Positions 51,690 to 60,541 of a stretch of 64,000 nucleotides of DNA are shown piece by piece. The stretch's first letter is position 1. Each line of letters opens with the position of its first letter. The position numbers and the translations under genes are program-made. Under the pieces are notes generated by a model. That model was not told where the DNA came from and did no database searches. It saw only the letters and a program-made list of their open reading frames with translations. Origin of the DNA: Gemmatimonadaceae bacterium (GTDB taxonomy: Bacteria; Gemmatimonadota; Gemmatimonadetes; Gemmatimonadales; Gemmatimonadaceae); contig JADZAN010000009.1 of assembly GCA_020852815.1 (NCBI GenBank), positions 1 through 64,000 on the forward strand, read 5' to 3'.

Positions 51690-53648
51690 ATGCGGTGGAC
51701 CGTTCGCCTCGTGCGCGTCGCGGTGCTCGCGATCATGGTCGCGAACCTGTCGTCCTGCTTCCTCTTCTGCGCCCTGTCGCCAACCGCGTGCAAGGCACCG
51801 CCGTCGAGTCAGCAGATCGTGGCGCCGGTGGTCTCGGTAAGCGCGTCGCCGGCGCGGCTGGACGTCGTGGCCGGCTCGACGACGACCTCGTCGCTGTCCA
51901 TCTCACTCGCGGGCGGGCCCTCGGGTGCCGCGCTCTCCCTGGGCGGCTCCCTTCCCGGTGGCGTCACTGCCTCGTTTGTCCCAGCGACGGTGAGCGGGAA
52001 CGGGACGTCCATGTTGACGCTGTCGGCGGCCGCCAACGCCGCCCCTGGACTCTTCCAGTTCGATGTGGTGGCGACGAGCACCGGGAGCGCCACGGCCACT
52101 GTGGGAACCACCCCCATCACGGGCGAAGTGCTCCGACCGTTCCGCCTGTCCGGCGTGAACGCGCAGACCATGACCGTGGGGACGTCACGCGACATCGCCG
52201 TCGCGGTGGCGCGCGCCACCGGCTTCACGGCGCCCGTCACGTTTTCCGTCGATCCCGCCACCCTTCCGGCGGGGAGCACTGTCACCTTCGCCCCGTCGTC
52301 CACGACCTCGAACACGTCCACGCTATCGCTCGCTGTCCCCCAGGGAGCATCCACCGGGCAGTACCTCGTGCGGCTCTACGCCACGTCTGGCGGCTCGGCC
52401 GACACCGCGCGCTTCCTCCTCGACGTGCAAGCCGCTCCAGTGCCACCCGACTTCAGCATCGTCGCCACGCCGGCGCAGGTGGACGTTGCACCTGGCGGCT
52501 CAGGGCTCGTGACGCTGTCCATCACGGTCTCGCAGGTCGGGCTGGGGCCGGTGGTCCTGTCGGCGGGCGCACTCCCGCCGGGCACGACGGCGTCGTTCGC
52601 CCCGCCGAGCCTAACGAGTGGGAACGCGCAGCTCACGATCGCCACGTCGGCCGCCACCCCGGACGGTCTCTATCCGATCGTCGTGACGGGGACGGCGGGG
52701 AGCCTCGTCAGGCAGGTCACCGTCACGCTGGGCGTCACGACGCCGGCTGACTTCCAGCTCGCCGTCACCCCGGCATCGGTGACCGTCCCGGCCGGCGGGA
52801 ACGCGCAGGCGGCGGTGGCCATCCAGCGCACGGGAAATCCGGGCGCCGTCACCCTCGACGTGACCGGGCTCCCCGCCGGCGTCACCGCCACGGCGAATCC
52901 CGCCAGCGTTACCGGGAGCACCAGCACCCTCACCGTTGCGGTGGGGGCGAGCGTTGCAGCCGGGAGCTATCCGCTCGTGGTGCGTGGGGTGGCAGGGTCC
53001 ATCACCCGTACCGTGCCGCTGACGCTCGTGGTCCCCGCGGCTCCGGCGCCGCTGGTCACGATCCAGCTGCTGACGCCTAACGTCTCCATCGCCCCGGGGG
53101 GGACGGCGCTCGTCCCCGTGCGGCTCACGCGCACGGGATCGGCCATCGGGCGGTTCCTCGAGCTGCGCGTCGCCGGCCTCCCCGCAGGCGGCAACGCGTG
53201 GGTCACGCCGAGCTTCACGTACGGCGACACCGCCACGCTGCACGTGATCGGTGGAGTTCCGGGGAACTATCCCGTCGCCGTCACCGTGGTCCTTGGCGCG
53301 GTGCTCCCGACGGCGACCGCCTCGGTCACCGTGACGTCGTCCAGCACGCCCGACTTCTCCCTCATCCCATCGCCGACGACGCTCACCATCACGCGGGGTA
53401 TGTTCACGCCGATCTCGCTCTCCATCATCCGCAGCAACGGCTTTGCCGGCGCGGTGACGCTCGCCGGGATCCCCGACGACGTGAGCAACTACGCCGTGAA
53501 CTTCACGCCGGCGCAAACCACCGGCAACAGCGCGGCGATTGCCGTGTACGCCAGCCCCCTCGTCACGGCGGGGGTCCACATTCTCCGGCTGCGGGGGACG
53601 AGCGGATCGATCACGCGCACGGTCTCGGTGACACTGCTGGTGCAGTAG
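51690..53648 (+). CDS. Surface lipoprotein of tandem Ig-like repeats
   Basis: A 652-residue lipoprotein: signal peptide RWTVRLVRVAVLAIMVANL with lipobox LSSC, then about six repeats of roughly 95 residues. Each repeat has the pattern PDFSxxxTPxxVxVxxGGS, LxxGxTASFAP, TLTIxxSAxxGxYPLVVxGxxGSxTRxVxVTLxV. Such putative Ig/cadherin-like modules serve adhesion or act as stalks. No catalytic domain is seen. The ATG at 51690 is chosen for the signal peptide; an in-frame ATG at 51633 is less likely. It is divergent from the CHAT gene (166 bp apart) and could share its regulation. Confidence 0.78.
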   Translation: MRWTVRLVRVAVLAIMVANLSSCFLFCALSPTACKAPPSSQQIVAPVVSVSASPARLDVVAGSTTTSSLSISLAGGPSGAALSLGGSLPGGVTASFVPATVSGNGTSMLTLSAAANAAPGLFQFDVVATSTGSATATVGTTPITGEVLRPFRLSGVNAQTMTVGTSRDIAVAVARATGFTAPVTFSVDPATLPAGSTVTFAPSSTTSNTSTLSLAVPQGASTGQYLVRLYATSGGSADTARFLLDVQAAPVPPDFSIVATPAQVDVAPGGSGLVTLSITVSQVGLGPVVLSAGALPPGTTASFAPPSLTSGNAQLTIATSAATPDGLYPIVVTGTAGSLVRQVTVTLGVTTPADFQLAVTPASVTVPAGGNAQAAVAIQRTGNPGAVTLDVTGLPAGVTATANPASVTGSTSTLTVAVGASVAAGSYPLVVRGVAGSITRTVPLTLVVPAAPAPLVTIQLLTPNVSIAPGGTALVPVRLTRTGSAIGRFLELRVAGLPAGGNAWVTPSFTYGDTATLHVIGGVPGNYPVAVTVVLGAVLPTATASVTVTSSSTPDFSLIPSPTTLTITRGMFTPISLSIIRSNGFAGAVTLAGIPDDVSNYAVNFTPAQTTGNSAAIAVYASPLVTAGVHILRLRGTSGSITRTVSVTLLVQ

Positions 53649-53829
53649 ACGCCGGCGCGCGGGAGCTTTCCGGGGTGACGGCACCGCGGCGCGGGGACAT
53701 ACTGGGGCGGCTCGCGGCGCGCCGCAGACCGGGAGTGGGCGTTGCGCCATCCCGGCTGCGCAGCGCGCCACGCCGCTCCCCCGTACAAGAGGCACACCGC
53801 GCCTCCGTCGCCTCATCCCCCTCCCCGCC

Positions 53830-55143
53830 ATGCGCCACGTCCCCCCTCGTCAGGCCACCCTCCGCCGCCCGACGCGCGTCGTCGCATCGTACGCCGCGTC
53901 ATCTGTCGCAACGTGCGTCGCATTGCTCATCGCCTCGTTGGCGTTCGCCGCGCCGGTGCCCGCGCAGGCCACCGCTCAAGCAAACGCGCGAGCCACCGCG
54001 CAGGCCGCCGCTCCCGACTCTGCCGACCCGGTCGCCTTTCTCGTGAGCCAGCTCGACCTCGAGCGCTACAAGGCAACCATCAAGGGGCTCACCGCGTTCG
54101 GCGACCGTCGCCAGGGGACGGCGCGCAACCGGGCCGCGCTCGATTGGATCGAGGCGCAGCTCAGGAGCTACGGCTGCACGCCAGAGCGCCTGACCTACGA
54201 CTTCACCCCGCCGCCGCCCGTGCAGCGCCCCGCCGGTGCCGGTCCCGGGCAGCGACCGGCGACGCCGCCACGCGCTGGACAGGGCGGCTCGCGCTTGCGC
54301 GGCAACCGCGCCCGCACCGGCGTCAACAACGACTCGCTCGCCCAGCCTGACGCGCGACTGCGCGAGCTCAACGCCGAGGCGAGCGTGCCCGGGCAGAGAC
54401 AAAACGTGTATTGCACCAAGGTGGGAACGGTGCATCCCGACGAGATGTACATCGTCGGCGCGCACATGGACGGCATTGGCTGGGGCGAGGCCGCCAACGA
54501 TGACGGCTCCGGGACGGCGCTGGTGATGGAACTGGCGCGCGTCTTTTCCATGCCCGGCGTCACGACGGAGCGCACGATCCGCTTTGCGCTGTGGAACAAC
54601 GAGGAGACGGGACTCAACGGCGCGCGCGCCTACATCGCGCAGCGGCAGGCGCTGCAGGGGAAGGAAGAGCCGGCCGGGTCGGGGAAGTACCCGGAGCCCA
54701 GGTGGCTCGGCATGATCCAGCACGACATGATGCTGTGGGACCACGGCATGCCGCGCGCGGACGGGACGCTCAACCCCGAGCAACGCCCCGAAGCCGACGT
54801 GAACGTCGAGTTCCAGTCCAACTCCAAAATGGCGGAGCAGTCGGCCAGGCTCGCCTGGTTCTTCCACGCGGCCAACGAGAAGTACGCCACCGATTACCCC
54901 GCCACGGTGGGTCCGCACATGACGAACACCGACTCCGGACCATTCCAGGACCTCATTGCGTCCATCTCGCTGCGCGAGAACGAGCGCGGCGCGCACACCG
55001 GCGCGGGATGGAACCCGCACTGGCACCAGCCTACCGATCGCTACGCGACGTTCAGCGACAAGGACTTTCGGCTCGGGCTGAACGCCGCGCAGACGACGTT
55101 GGGCGCGCTGGGGCTGCTGGCGGGGGCACGGGTCGCGCGTTAG
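53830..55143 (+). CDS. M28-family zinc aminopeptidase, exported
   Basis: A 437-residue peptidase. The signal peptide (VATCVALLIASLAFAAPVPAQ) is followed by an alanine-rich linker and the M28 core. Zinc ligands and catalytic residues appear in YIVGAHMDGIG (His, Asp), EAANDDGSG (bridging Asp), LWNNEETGLNG (Glu pair), MIQHDMMLWD and HWHQPTDRY (C-terminal His). A proline/arginine-rich insertion (about residues 130-165) interrupts the N-terminal part. It cleaves N-terminal residues from peptides in the periplasm. The stop lies in a CGTTAGGC word. A bidirectional hairpin separates it from the convergent patatin gene. Confidence 0.88.
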   Translation: MRHVPPRQATLRRPTRVVASYAASSVATCVALLIASLAFAAPVPAQATAQANARATAQAAAPDSADPVAFLVSQLDLERYKATIKGLTAFGDRRQGTARNRAALDWIEAQLRSYGCTPERLTYDFTPPPPVQRPAGAGPGQRPATPPRAGQGGSRLRGNRARTGVNNDSLAQPDARLRELNAEASVPGQRQNVYCTKVGTVHPDEMYIVGAHMDGIGWGEAANDDGSGTALVMELARVFSMPGVTTERTIRFALWNNEETGLNGARAYIAQRQALQGKEEPAGSGKYPEPRWLGMIQHDMMLWDHGMPRADGTLNPEQRPEADVNVEFQSNSKMAEQSARLAWFFHAANEKYATDYPATVGPHMTNTDSGPFQDLIASISLRENERGAHTGAGWNPHWHQPTDRYATFSDKDFRLGLNAAQTTLGALGLLAGARVAR

Positions 55144-55171
55144 GCAGAGACTGCGGACGGGGGACGGGAGT

Positions 55172-55199
55172 GCGAACGGCGCCTGACGGCGCCGTTCGC
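55172..55199. terminator. Bidirectional hairpin between convergent genes
   Basis: Arms 55172-55183 and 55188-55199 (GCGAACGGCGCC) form a perfect 12-bp stem with loop TGAC, followed on the plus side by a short TTT. It fills the 59-bp gap between the M28 peptidase and patatin stops. Confidence 0.75.
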
Positions 55200-55202
55200 G
55201 TT

Positions 55203-56264
55203 TCACCAGGGTTGGAGTCGGGCGGCGACCTCTCCCGTCCTCAGCAGGTCGGCCAGCTCGTCGCCCAGGCGCTCGCTTTCGTCGACCACGCGCTGCCAGG
55301 TGACCTGGCGCGTCGCATCGTCCATTGCGTAGAAGTCCCGCCGGTCGGGGATCTTTCCGCGGGGGAGCGCGCGCACGAAGTCGTCACTCGGCGCAAGGAG
55401 CAGGGCGCGTCGGAAGTTGGCGCCGCCGGAGCGGCGCCAGCGCAGCGACTTGTCGAACCACCCGGGGACCACGTGGCTGTAGAAGTGCGGATAGAGCACC
55501 AAGCCGTCGCCGGGGCCAAAGTCCAGGTCGAGGTGATAGTCGAGCACACCGCCGTCCCAATGCACACCACGCGGCGTCCCGGGGATCTTCACCGCCTCCA
55601 TGAGCAGCGGGATCGATCCCGACGCCGTGAGTGCCGGGAGGAGGTTCTCGCGCGTGAGGGTGACGTGCTCGGTGGGGAGGTCGGCGAGCGACCGAAAGGG
55701 CGAGCGGTCGCCCGCCGAGTGGAAGATGAAGCGCGTGAGCTGCAGGGCGAGCGACTTGCGGCTGACGAGGTTGCCGGCGGCGGCCAGCGCGATCCCGGCC
55801 GTCAGGAGCAACCGGCGCTCGCTCGCCGCCAGCCCGCGCCCGTGCGTGGTGATGATGTGCTGGCGCGCCCACGGGTGCGACAGGATCTCGTCGGTCCCGG
55901 TGTCGCCAAGGATGAGCGTGAGGCAGCGCGTGAGGACGGCGGTGACTTCGCGCGTGGACGGCTGCTTCGAGTACCGCTGCTCGTAGATGTAGGCGTGATG
56001 GCCGCGCGCCAGCGCCGCCACCGGGTCGCGCTGCCCCAGGCAGGCCATCCGCCAGCTGCCGATCGACGACCCGATGAGGTGCAGCGTGCGTGCGCGCGGC
56101 TCGGCGAGGAAGCTCCCGAACAGGAAGCGATCGAGCCCGGCGATCGCCAGCCACTTGGCCCCGCCCGATGCCCCCGGGATGATGTCGATGTCGGCCGCGC
56201 GAAGCCCCCGTTCGCGAATGAGGCGCATGGCCTCGGGGCCGGCTCGAAGGGTCAGGGCACGCAC
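55203..56264 (-). CDS. Patatin-like phospholipase
   Basis: A 353-residue protein. IIPGASGGAKWLAIAGLDRF gives the glycine-rich oxyanion segment near residue 30, LIGSSIGSW the GxSxG nucleophile elbow (Ser near 66), and WDGGVLDYH the DGG dyad motif. It cleaves acyl chains from lipids. No signal peptide is seen. I take the GTG at 56264 (VRALTLRAGPEAMRLIRE) as start because the open frame further upstream runs through unstructured sequence and into a tRNA gene (56372-56443). Convergent with the M28 peptidase. Confidence 0.82.
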   Translation of the reverse strand: MRALTLRAGPEAMRLIRERGLRAADIDIIPGASGGAKWLAIAGLDRFLFGSFLAEPRARTLHLIGSSIGSWRMACLGQRDPVAALARGHHAYIYEQRYSKQPSTREVTAVLTRCLTLILGDTGTDEILSHPWARQHIITTHGRGLAASERRLLLTAGIALAAAGNLVSRKSLALQLTRFIFHSAGDRSPFRSLADLPTEHVTLTRENLLPALTASGSIPLLMEAVKIPGTPRGVHWDGGVLDYHLDLDFGPGDGLVLYPHFYSHVVPGWFDKSLRWRRSGGANFRRALLLAPSDDFVRALPRGKIPDRRDFYAMDDATRQVTWQRVVDESERLGDELADLLRTGEVAARLQPW

Positions 56265-56371
56265 GGAACGCGCTTCGTGTTGGAGGGGCCGGGGCAATCG
56301 GAGCGAACCCAAACGGCACGCGCGCCTCGCGGCGCTTGGCCACGAGACGCGCTGATTGGGTACCGATCGAG

Positions 56372-56443
56372 AGGTGCCGGCCGGAATCGAACCGGCGAAT
56401 AGCGGTTTTGCAGACCGCTGCCTTACCACTTGGCTACGGCACC
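56372..56443 (-). tRNA. tRNA-Cys (anticodon GCA)
   Basis: Read on the minus strand from 56443: a 7-bp acceptor stem GGTGCCG/CGGCACC, a D arm beginning GCCAAGTGG, an anticodon arm GCGGT-CTGCAAA-ACCGC with anticodon GCA, a five-base variable loop, a T arm GCCGG-TTCGATT-CCGGC, and discriminator T. The U73 discriminator is typical of bacterial tRNA-Cys. CCA is not encoded. The gene stands alone between the patatin and dehydratase genes. Confidence 0.95.
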
Positions 56444-56533
56444 GTGGGATGGGGGAAGGTAGGGGGGCGTCCCGGAGTCCTCAAGGTGACGGGCGACGGG
56501 CGAACCCGCGTCGCCCACGGCGCCACTCGCATC

Positions 56534-56602
56534 GCGACGCGCCTTCTGGTGCGCGACGCGCCTTCTGGCGCGCGACGCGCCTTCTGGCGCGCGACGCGCT
56601 GG
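56534..56602. repeat. 19-bp tandem array directly upstream of a start codon
   Basis: Units GCGACGCGCCTTCTGG(T/C)GC at 56534-56552, 56553-56571 and 56572-56590, plus a 12-bp partial copy ending 13 bases before the ATG of the dehydratase gene. Confidence 0.92.
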
Positions 56603-56615
56603 ATAGATTCGCCGC

Positions 56616-57599
56616 ATGACGACCTCCGCAGCCGAGTCGGCACCGGCGCCTTCCCCGCTCGTCTCCATCGACGTCATTCGTGACGCGCACACGGCCATCG
56701 CCCCGTACGTGCATCGCACCCCCGTCGCGGGGTCGGCGTACATCGGCGAGAGAGCCGGCGCCCGCGTCGTGCTCAAGCTCGAACTCTTCCAGAAGACAGG
56801 CTCGTTCAAGGTCCGTGGCGTCATCAACACACTGCGCCAGCTGACAGATGACGAGCGCGCGCGCGGCGTGATCTCACTCTCGGCCGGGAACCATGCGCAG
56901 GCGCTGGCCTGGGGGGCGCGACAGTTTGGCATCACCGCTACCATCGTGATGCCGGCGACCGCGGTCCCGTCCAAGGTTGCGGCAACAAAGGGTTACGGCG
57001 GGAACGTGGTGCAGACCTCGGATGACCTCCTCGCGACCGCGCTCGAGCTGCAACGCGAGCGCGGCCTTACGCTGGTGCATCCCTTCGACGACGCACGCGT
57101 GATCGCGGGGCAGGGGACAGTCGGGTTGGAGATTCTCGCGCAGGTCCCCGACGTCAGTTGCGTCATCATCGCCTGCGGCGGCGGCGGGTTGATCTCCGGC
57201 GTGGCGGCCGCCATCAAGCAGTCCAGGCCATCGGTGCGTGTGGTGGGAGTCGAACCGTCGGGTGCCGACGTAATGACACGGTCGCTTGCCGCCGGGGCGC
57301 CGCAGCGCATGGCGAAGCTCGACACCATTGCCGACGGGTTGGCCGCTCCCTTTGCCGGCGTCCGCAACTTTGCGCACTGCCAGGCCTGGGTGGACGAGTG
57401 GTTCGTGGTGCCTGACGAGGAGATCGTCGACGCCATGAAGGTGCTGATGGAGCGCACCAAGCTCTTCCCCGAGGCGGCGGGGGCGGCGGCGGTGGTCCCG
57501 CTCCTCACGGGACGCCTCGCCTTGCCGTCAGATGCAACGGTCGTCCCCATCATCTGCGGCGGCAACGTCGACCTCGCTCGGCTCAAGGCGCTGCTCTGA
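56616..57599 (+). CDS. Threonine/serine dehydratase-like PLP enzyme
   Basis: A 327-residue fold type II PLP enzyme. The PLP lysine is K65 in KTGSFKVRGV, followed by SAGNHAQALAWGA, the phosphate-binding loop CGGGGLISG, and a C-terminal ICGGNVDL. This matches catabolic threonine dehydratase/serine racemase-like enzymes without the C-terminal ACT regulatory domain, so no feedback by isoleucine is expected. It makes 2-oxobutyrate or pyruvate plus ammonia, or racemises serine. A 19-bp repeat occupies its leader. Confidence 0.9.
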   Translation: MTTSAAESAPAPSPLVSIDVIRDAHTAIAPYVHRTPVAGSAYIGERAGARVVLKLELFQKTGSFKVRGVINTLRQLTDDERARGVISLSAGNHAQALAWGARQFGITATIVMPATAVPSKVAATKGYGGNVVQTSDDLLATALELQRERGLTLVHPFDDARVIAGQGTVGLEILAQVPDVSCVIIACGGGGLISGVAAAIKQSRPSVRVVGVEPSGADVMTRSLAAGAPQRMAKLDTIADGLAAPFAGVRNFAHCQAWVDEWFVVPDEEIVDAMKVLMERTKLFPEAAGAAAVVPLLTGRLALPSDATVVPIICGGNVDLARLKALL

Positions 57600-57637
57600 C
57601 CGGCAGGTGCGCGTTAGGGCATGTTTCCGCGAACGCC

Positions 57638-57680
57638 CCGCGCACGCTCCGCGCACGCTCCGCGCACGCTCCGCGCACGC
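57638..57680. repeat. 11-bp tandem array between convergent genes
   Basis: CCGCGCACGCT repeated four times (57638, 57649, 57660, 57671), in the 95-bp gap between the dehydratase stop and the lutC stop. Confidence 0.92.
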
Positions 57681-57694
57681 GCGACGGTCGCTCG

Positions 57695-58342
57695 TCAGCC
57701 GTCGATGAGGGCGACGGTGAGCCCCTTGGCACCGTGCGCCCCGATGACCAGTGACTGTTCGATGTCAGCGGTCTTGGACGGCCCCGCCAGGAAGAGCCCG
57801 AACGACTCGCGTCCCACATCGACCGCGGCATAGGCGGCGTGCAGGTCGGCAACGATGGCCGCCGACTCGAGCACCACGATGACCTCGGTGGCGAGCAGCA
57901 GCGCCGCGCGCTGCCCGAGGCGCGAGGTGGGAAGCCAGATCGCCGAGCTTTCCGCCACGCCGATCTCCCCCTCGCACACGAAGAGGTCGAGCGTCGCCAG
58001 TTCATGCGGGTCATCGGGAACCGCCATGTTGCCGTGCACCGCGTCGACCATCGAGAGAACCACTGGGTCGCGCGCACCGTCGCCGTCCACGCGGAGCGAG
58101 TCGGCGACCGACGCCGCCAGCTGCGCCACCCCGGCGCGTGTGGTGCGCACCACGCGCGCTGCCGCCCCCTGTGCCGATACCATGAAGCGATCGACGAGCG
58201 CCGAGCGCGTTGCCTGCGCGCCGTCCGCTCCGCCGGGCCATTCTCCAACTGTGGGCAGCGACGGTAACGCGGGAGCGGCGTTGCCAAACGTCGCCACTCG
58301 TGCGGCGCGTACCGCGCGCAGGATCTCCTCGCGCGCGCTCAC
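57695..58342 (-). CDS. lutC: Lactate utilization protein LutC (LUD domain)
   Basis: A 215-residue LUD-domain protein: N-terminal helix SAREEILRAVRAARV, DAVHGNMAVPDDPHELATLD, AESSAIWLPTS, AALLLATEVIVVLESAAIVADL, and a C-terminal GPSKTADIEQSLVIGAHGAKG signature typical of LutC/YkgG. It forms part of the LutABC L-lactate oxidation complex. The GTG start at 58342 overlaps the lutB stop as GTGA. It is the last gene of the leftward lutABC operon. Confidence 0.92.
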   Translation of the reverse strand: MSAREEILRAVRAARVATFGNAAPALPSLPTVGEWPGGADGAQATRSALVDRFMVSAQGAAARVVRTTRAGVAQLAASVADSLRVDGDGARDPVVLSMVDAVHGNMAVPDDPHELATLDLFVCEGEIGVAESSAIWLPTSRLGQRAALLLATEVIVVLESAAIVADLHAAYAAVDVGRESFGLFLAGPSKTADIEQSLVIGAHGAKGLTVALIDG

Positions 58343-59766
58343 GATCGGCCCGGCCGGTTGGCGCGCACCCAGTCGCGGAAGCTCCCGCGCGGGGGCTCCG
58401 GAAGGGCACGTCCCGTTCCCCATCCCCCCGCCAGGCGCCGCGCCAGGCGTGGCGGGAGCACGCGCAGCATGCCGCGCGCGACGCGTCCCGCCAGTTGCAA
58501 CAACGCCGGGTCGGCCAGCACGCCGCCCATGGCACGCAGCCACCATCGCTTGAGCGGCGGCGCGCCACCCGCCGCCATCACCAGCTGGCGCCAGCGATAC
58601 AGCTGCTGGTCCAGGTCGACCTTGACCGGGCAGACGGCGCTGCACGAACCGCACAGCGTGCTGGCGAAGGGGAGCGCCGCGTACTTCCGCACGTCGAGTC
58701 CCGGTGTGAGGACCGAGCCGATGGGCCCGGGGATCGTCGAGCCGTAGCTGTAGCCTCCCGAGCGACGATACACGGGACAGGTGTTGAGGCAGGCGGCGCA
58801 CCGGATGCACTTGAGTGACCCCCAGAAGTCGCCGCGCCCTAACTGCGTACTGCGCCCATTGTCGACCAGAACGACGTGCATCGCCTGACCGGGGCGCGGT
58901 CCGTGCACGTGCGAGGCGTACACGCTGCTCGCCTGCCCGGTCGCGCTCCGGGCGAGCAGGCGCAAGAAGACGCCCAGGTCGGCGGCACGCGGGATGAGCT
59001 TCTCGATCCCCATCGACGCGATGTACACCGGCGCGAGCGCCGTCCCCAGGTCGGCATTCCCCTCGTTGGTGATGACGACCACGCCGCCGGTCTCGGCGAT
59101 CGCGAAGTTCACCCCGGTCATCGCCGCGTCGGCGCCGAGGAATCGCTCGCGCAGGTGGCGCCGCGCCGCAGCGGTGAGTGCATCGGGATCGGCGAGCCCC
59201 GCCGGCGTGCCGAGCTTCTCGTGGAAGGTTGCGCCGATCTCCTCCTTCTTCAGGTGGATGGCCGGCATCACGATGTGCGACGGCGGCTCGTTTCGCAGCT
59301 GCACGATGCGTTCGCCCAGGTCGGTGTCGACGACCTCGATCCCGTGTCGCTCGAGGTGCGCATTGAGCCCGCACTCCTCGGTCAGCATCGACTTGGACTT
59401 CACCAGGCGCCGCGCCCCACGCGCGGCGAGAATGCCGAGCACGATCTCGTTATGCTCGGCGCCGTCGCGCGCCCAGTGCACCTGGATCCCGCGCGCCGTG
59501 GCCCGCCGTTCGAACCGCTCCAGGTACTCGTCGAGCCGGGAGAGGGTGTGCGACTTGATTGCGGACGCGAGGTCGCGCAGTCGCTCCCACTCCGGAACGC
59601 TGGCTGCGCCGCGGTCTCGCTTCTCGCGCACGAACCAGAGCGCACCGTCGTGCCACGTGGTGCGGTCCACGTCGGCCGTGAATCGCTCGGCGCCGGCGGC
59701 ATGATCCACCGCGCCATGGGCGTCGAGGATGGGGAGTGTGCGGCTGGCGGTGGACGATGCGGTCAC
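58339..59766 (-). CDS. lutB: Lactate utilization iron-sulfur protein LutB
   Basis: A 475-residue protein combining a LUD domain (about residues 60-300, with SKSMLTEECGLNAHL and IAETGGVVVITNEGN) and a ferredoxin-like 4Fe-4S segment: CIRCAACLNTCP and CGSCSAVCPVKVDL. These carry electrons from lactate to the chain. The GTG start at 59766 lies one base after the lutA stop (TGA-C-GTG). An ATG-started frame further up (60189) overlaps lutA in another frame and is not used. The C-terminus is basic and proline-rich. Confidence 0.93.
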   Translation of the reverse strand: MTASSTASRTLPILDAHGAVDHAAGAERFTADVDRTTWHDGALWFVREKRDRGAASVPEWERLRDLASAIKSHTLSRLDEYLERFERRATARGIQVHWARDGAEHNEIVLGILAARGARRLVKSKSMLTEECGLNAHLERHGIEVVDTDLGERIVQLRNEPPSHIVMPAIHLKKEEIGATFHEKLGTPAGLADPDALTAAARRHLRERFLGADAAMTGVNFAIAETGGVVVITNEGNADLGTALAPVYIASMGIEKLIPRAADLGVFLRLLARSATGQASSVYASHVHGPRPGQAMHVVLVDNGRSTQLGRGDFWGSLKCIRCAACLNTCPVYRRSGGYSYGSTIPGPIGSVLTPGLDVRKYAALPFASTLCGSCSAVCPVKVDLDQQLYRWRQLVMAAGGAPPLKRWWLRAMGGVLADPALLQLAGRVARGMLRVLPPRLARRLAGGWGTGRALPEPPRGSFRDWVRANRPGRS

Positions 59767-59767
59767 G

Positions 59768-60523
59768 TCACGCTCCCCCGATCCCCGACGCGGTGGCCAG
59801 CAGCTGCGCCACGTGCAGCATGGGAAGCGTCCGCCCCGCGGCGCGCCCGATAGCCGACAGATGCAACATGCACGACACGTCGGTCGAGACCACCGCGTCG
59901 GCCCCGCTGGCGCCGATGTCGTCCAGGCGGTCGCGCCCCATGCGTGCCGACACCGCGGGCTCGCCAACGCTGAAGCTCCCGCCAAAGCCGCAGCACTCGT
60001 CGGGGCGCTGTAGCGGCGCGAAGGAGAGGCCGCGCACCGTCCCCAGGACGGCCCGCACCTTGTCCATGGCGGGGAGCATCCGCTCGCTCGGTGTCGCCAG
60101 CTGCAAACCGCGCAACGCATGGCAGCCGATATGCACGGCAACGCACCGCGTGTCCGACGCCGCCAGCGCGCGCAGGCGGTCGAGGCCAATCACGTCGTGC
60201 AGGAACTCGCAGAACTCGTACGTCCGCTGCGCAACGGGGCCCCCCAGGCGCGCCACCTGCGCCGCATGCTGGCGCACGTGCGTGGTGCAGCTCCCCGACA
60301 GGACGATCGTGTGCGTGAACGGCGCGAACGTCTCGACCAGGAGGCGCAACGCGGCATCGCCCGAGCGGGCGTCGCCGGCGTTGGCTGGCGGCTGTCCGCA
60401 ACACGCCGCCCCGCCGGGGAGCGCCACCTCGACGCCCAGTCGTTCCAGCAGCTGCACGGCGGCAATCGCCACGCCGGGCGCCAGTTGGTCCACGAAGCAG
60501 GGGGCGAAGAGGGCCGCGCGCAT
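59768..60523 (-). CDS. lutA: Lactate utilization protein LutA (CCG domain)
   Basis: A 251-residue protein with two CCG cysteine-rich domains: AACCGQPPANAGD with upstream APCFVDQ, and HIGCHALRG with DECCGFGGSFSV. These bind an iron-sulfur cluster as in heterodisulfide reductase and GlpC. It is the first gene of the lutABC operon (lutA-lutB-lutC read leftwards), starting 18 bp after the stop of an upstream amidohydrolase gene, so all four may share a transcript. Function by family: oxidation of L-lactate to pyruvate. Confidence 0.93.
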   Translation of the reverse strand: MRAALFAPCFVDQLAPGVAIAAVQLLERLGVEVALPGGAACCGQPPANAGDARSGDAALRLLVETFAPFTHTIVLSGSCTTHVRQHAAQVARLGGPVAQRTYEFCEFLHDVIGLDRLRALAASDTRCVAVHIGCHALRGLQLATPSERMLPAMDKVRAVLGTVRGLSFAPLQRPDECCGFGGSFSVGEPAVSARMGRDRLDDIGASGADAVVSTDVSCMLHLSAIGRAAGRTLPMLHVAQLLATASGIGGA

Positions 60524-60541
60524 CGCGAGGGCGAGCCGGAC

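Noticed and set aside
56265-56429. N-terminal extension of the patatin gene
   Set aside because: It would run into the tRNA-Cys gene on the same strand, and the extra residues do not resemble the family, which begins near the GTG at 56264.
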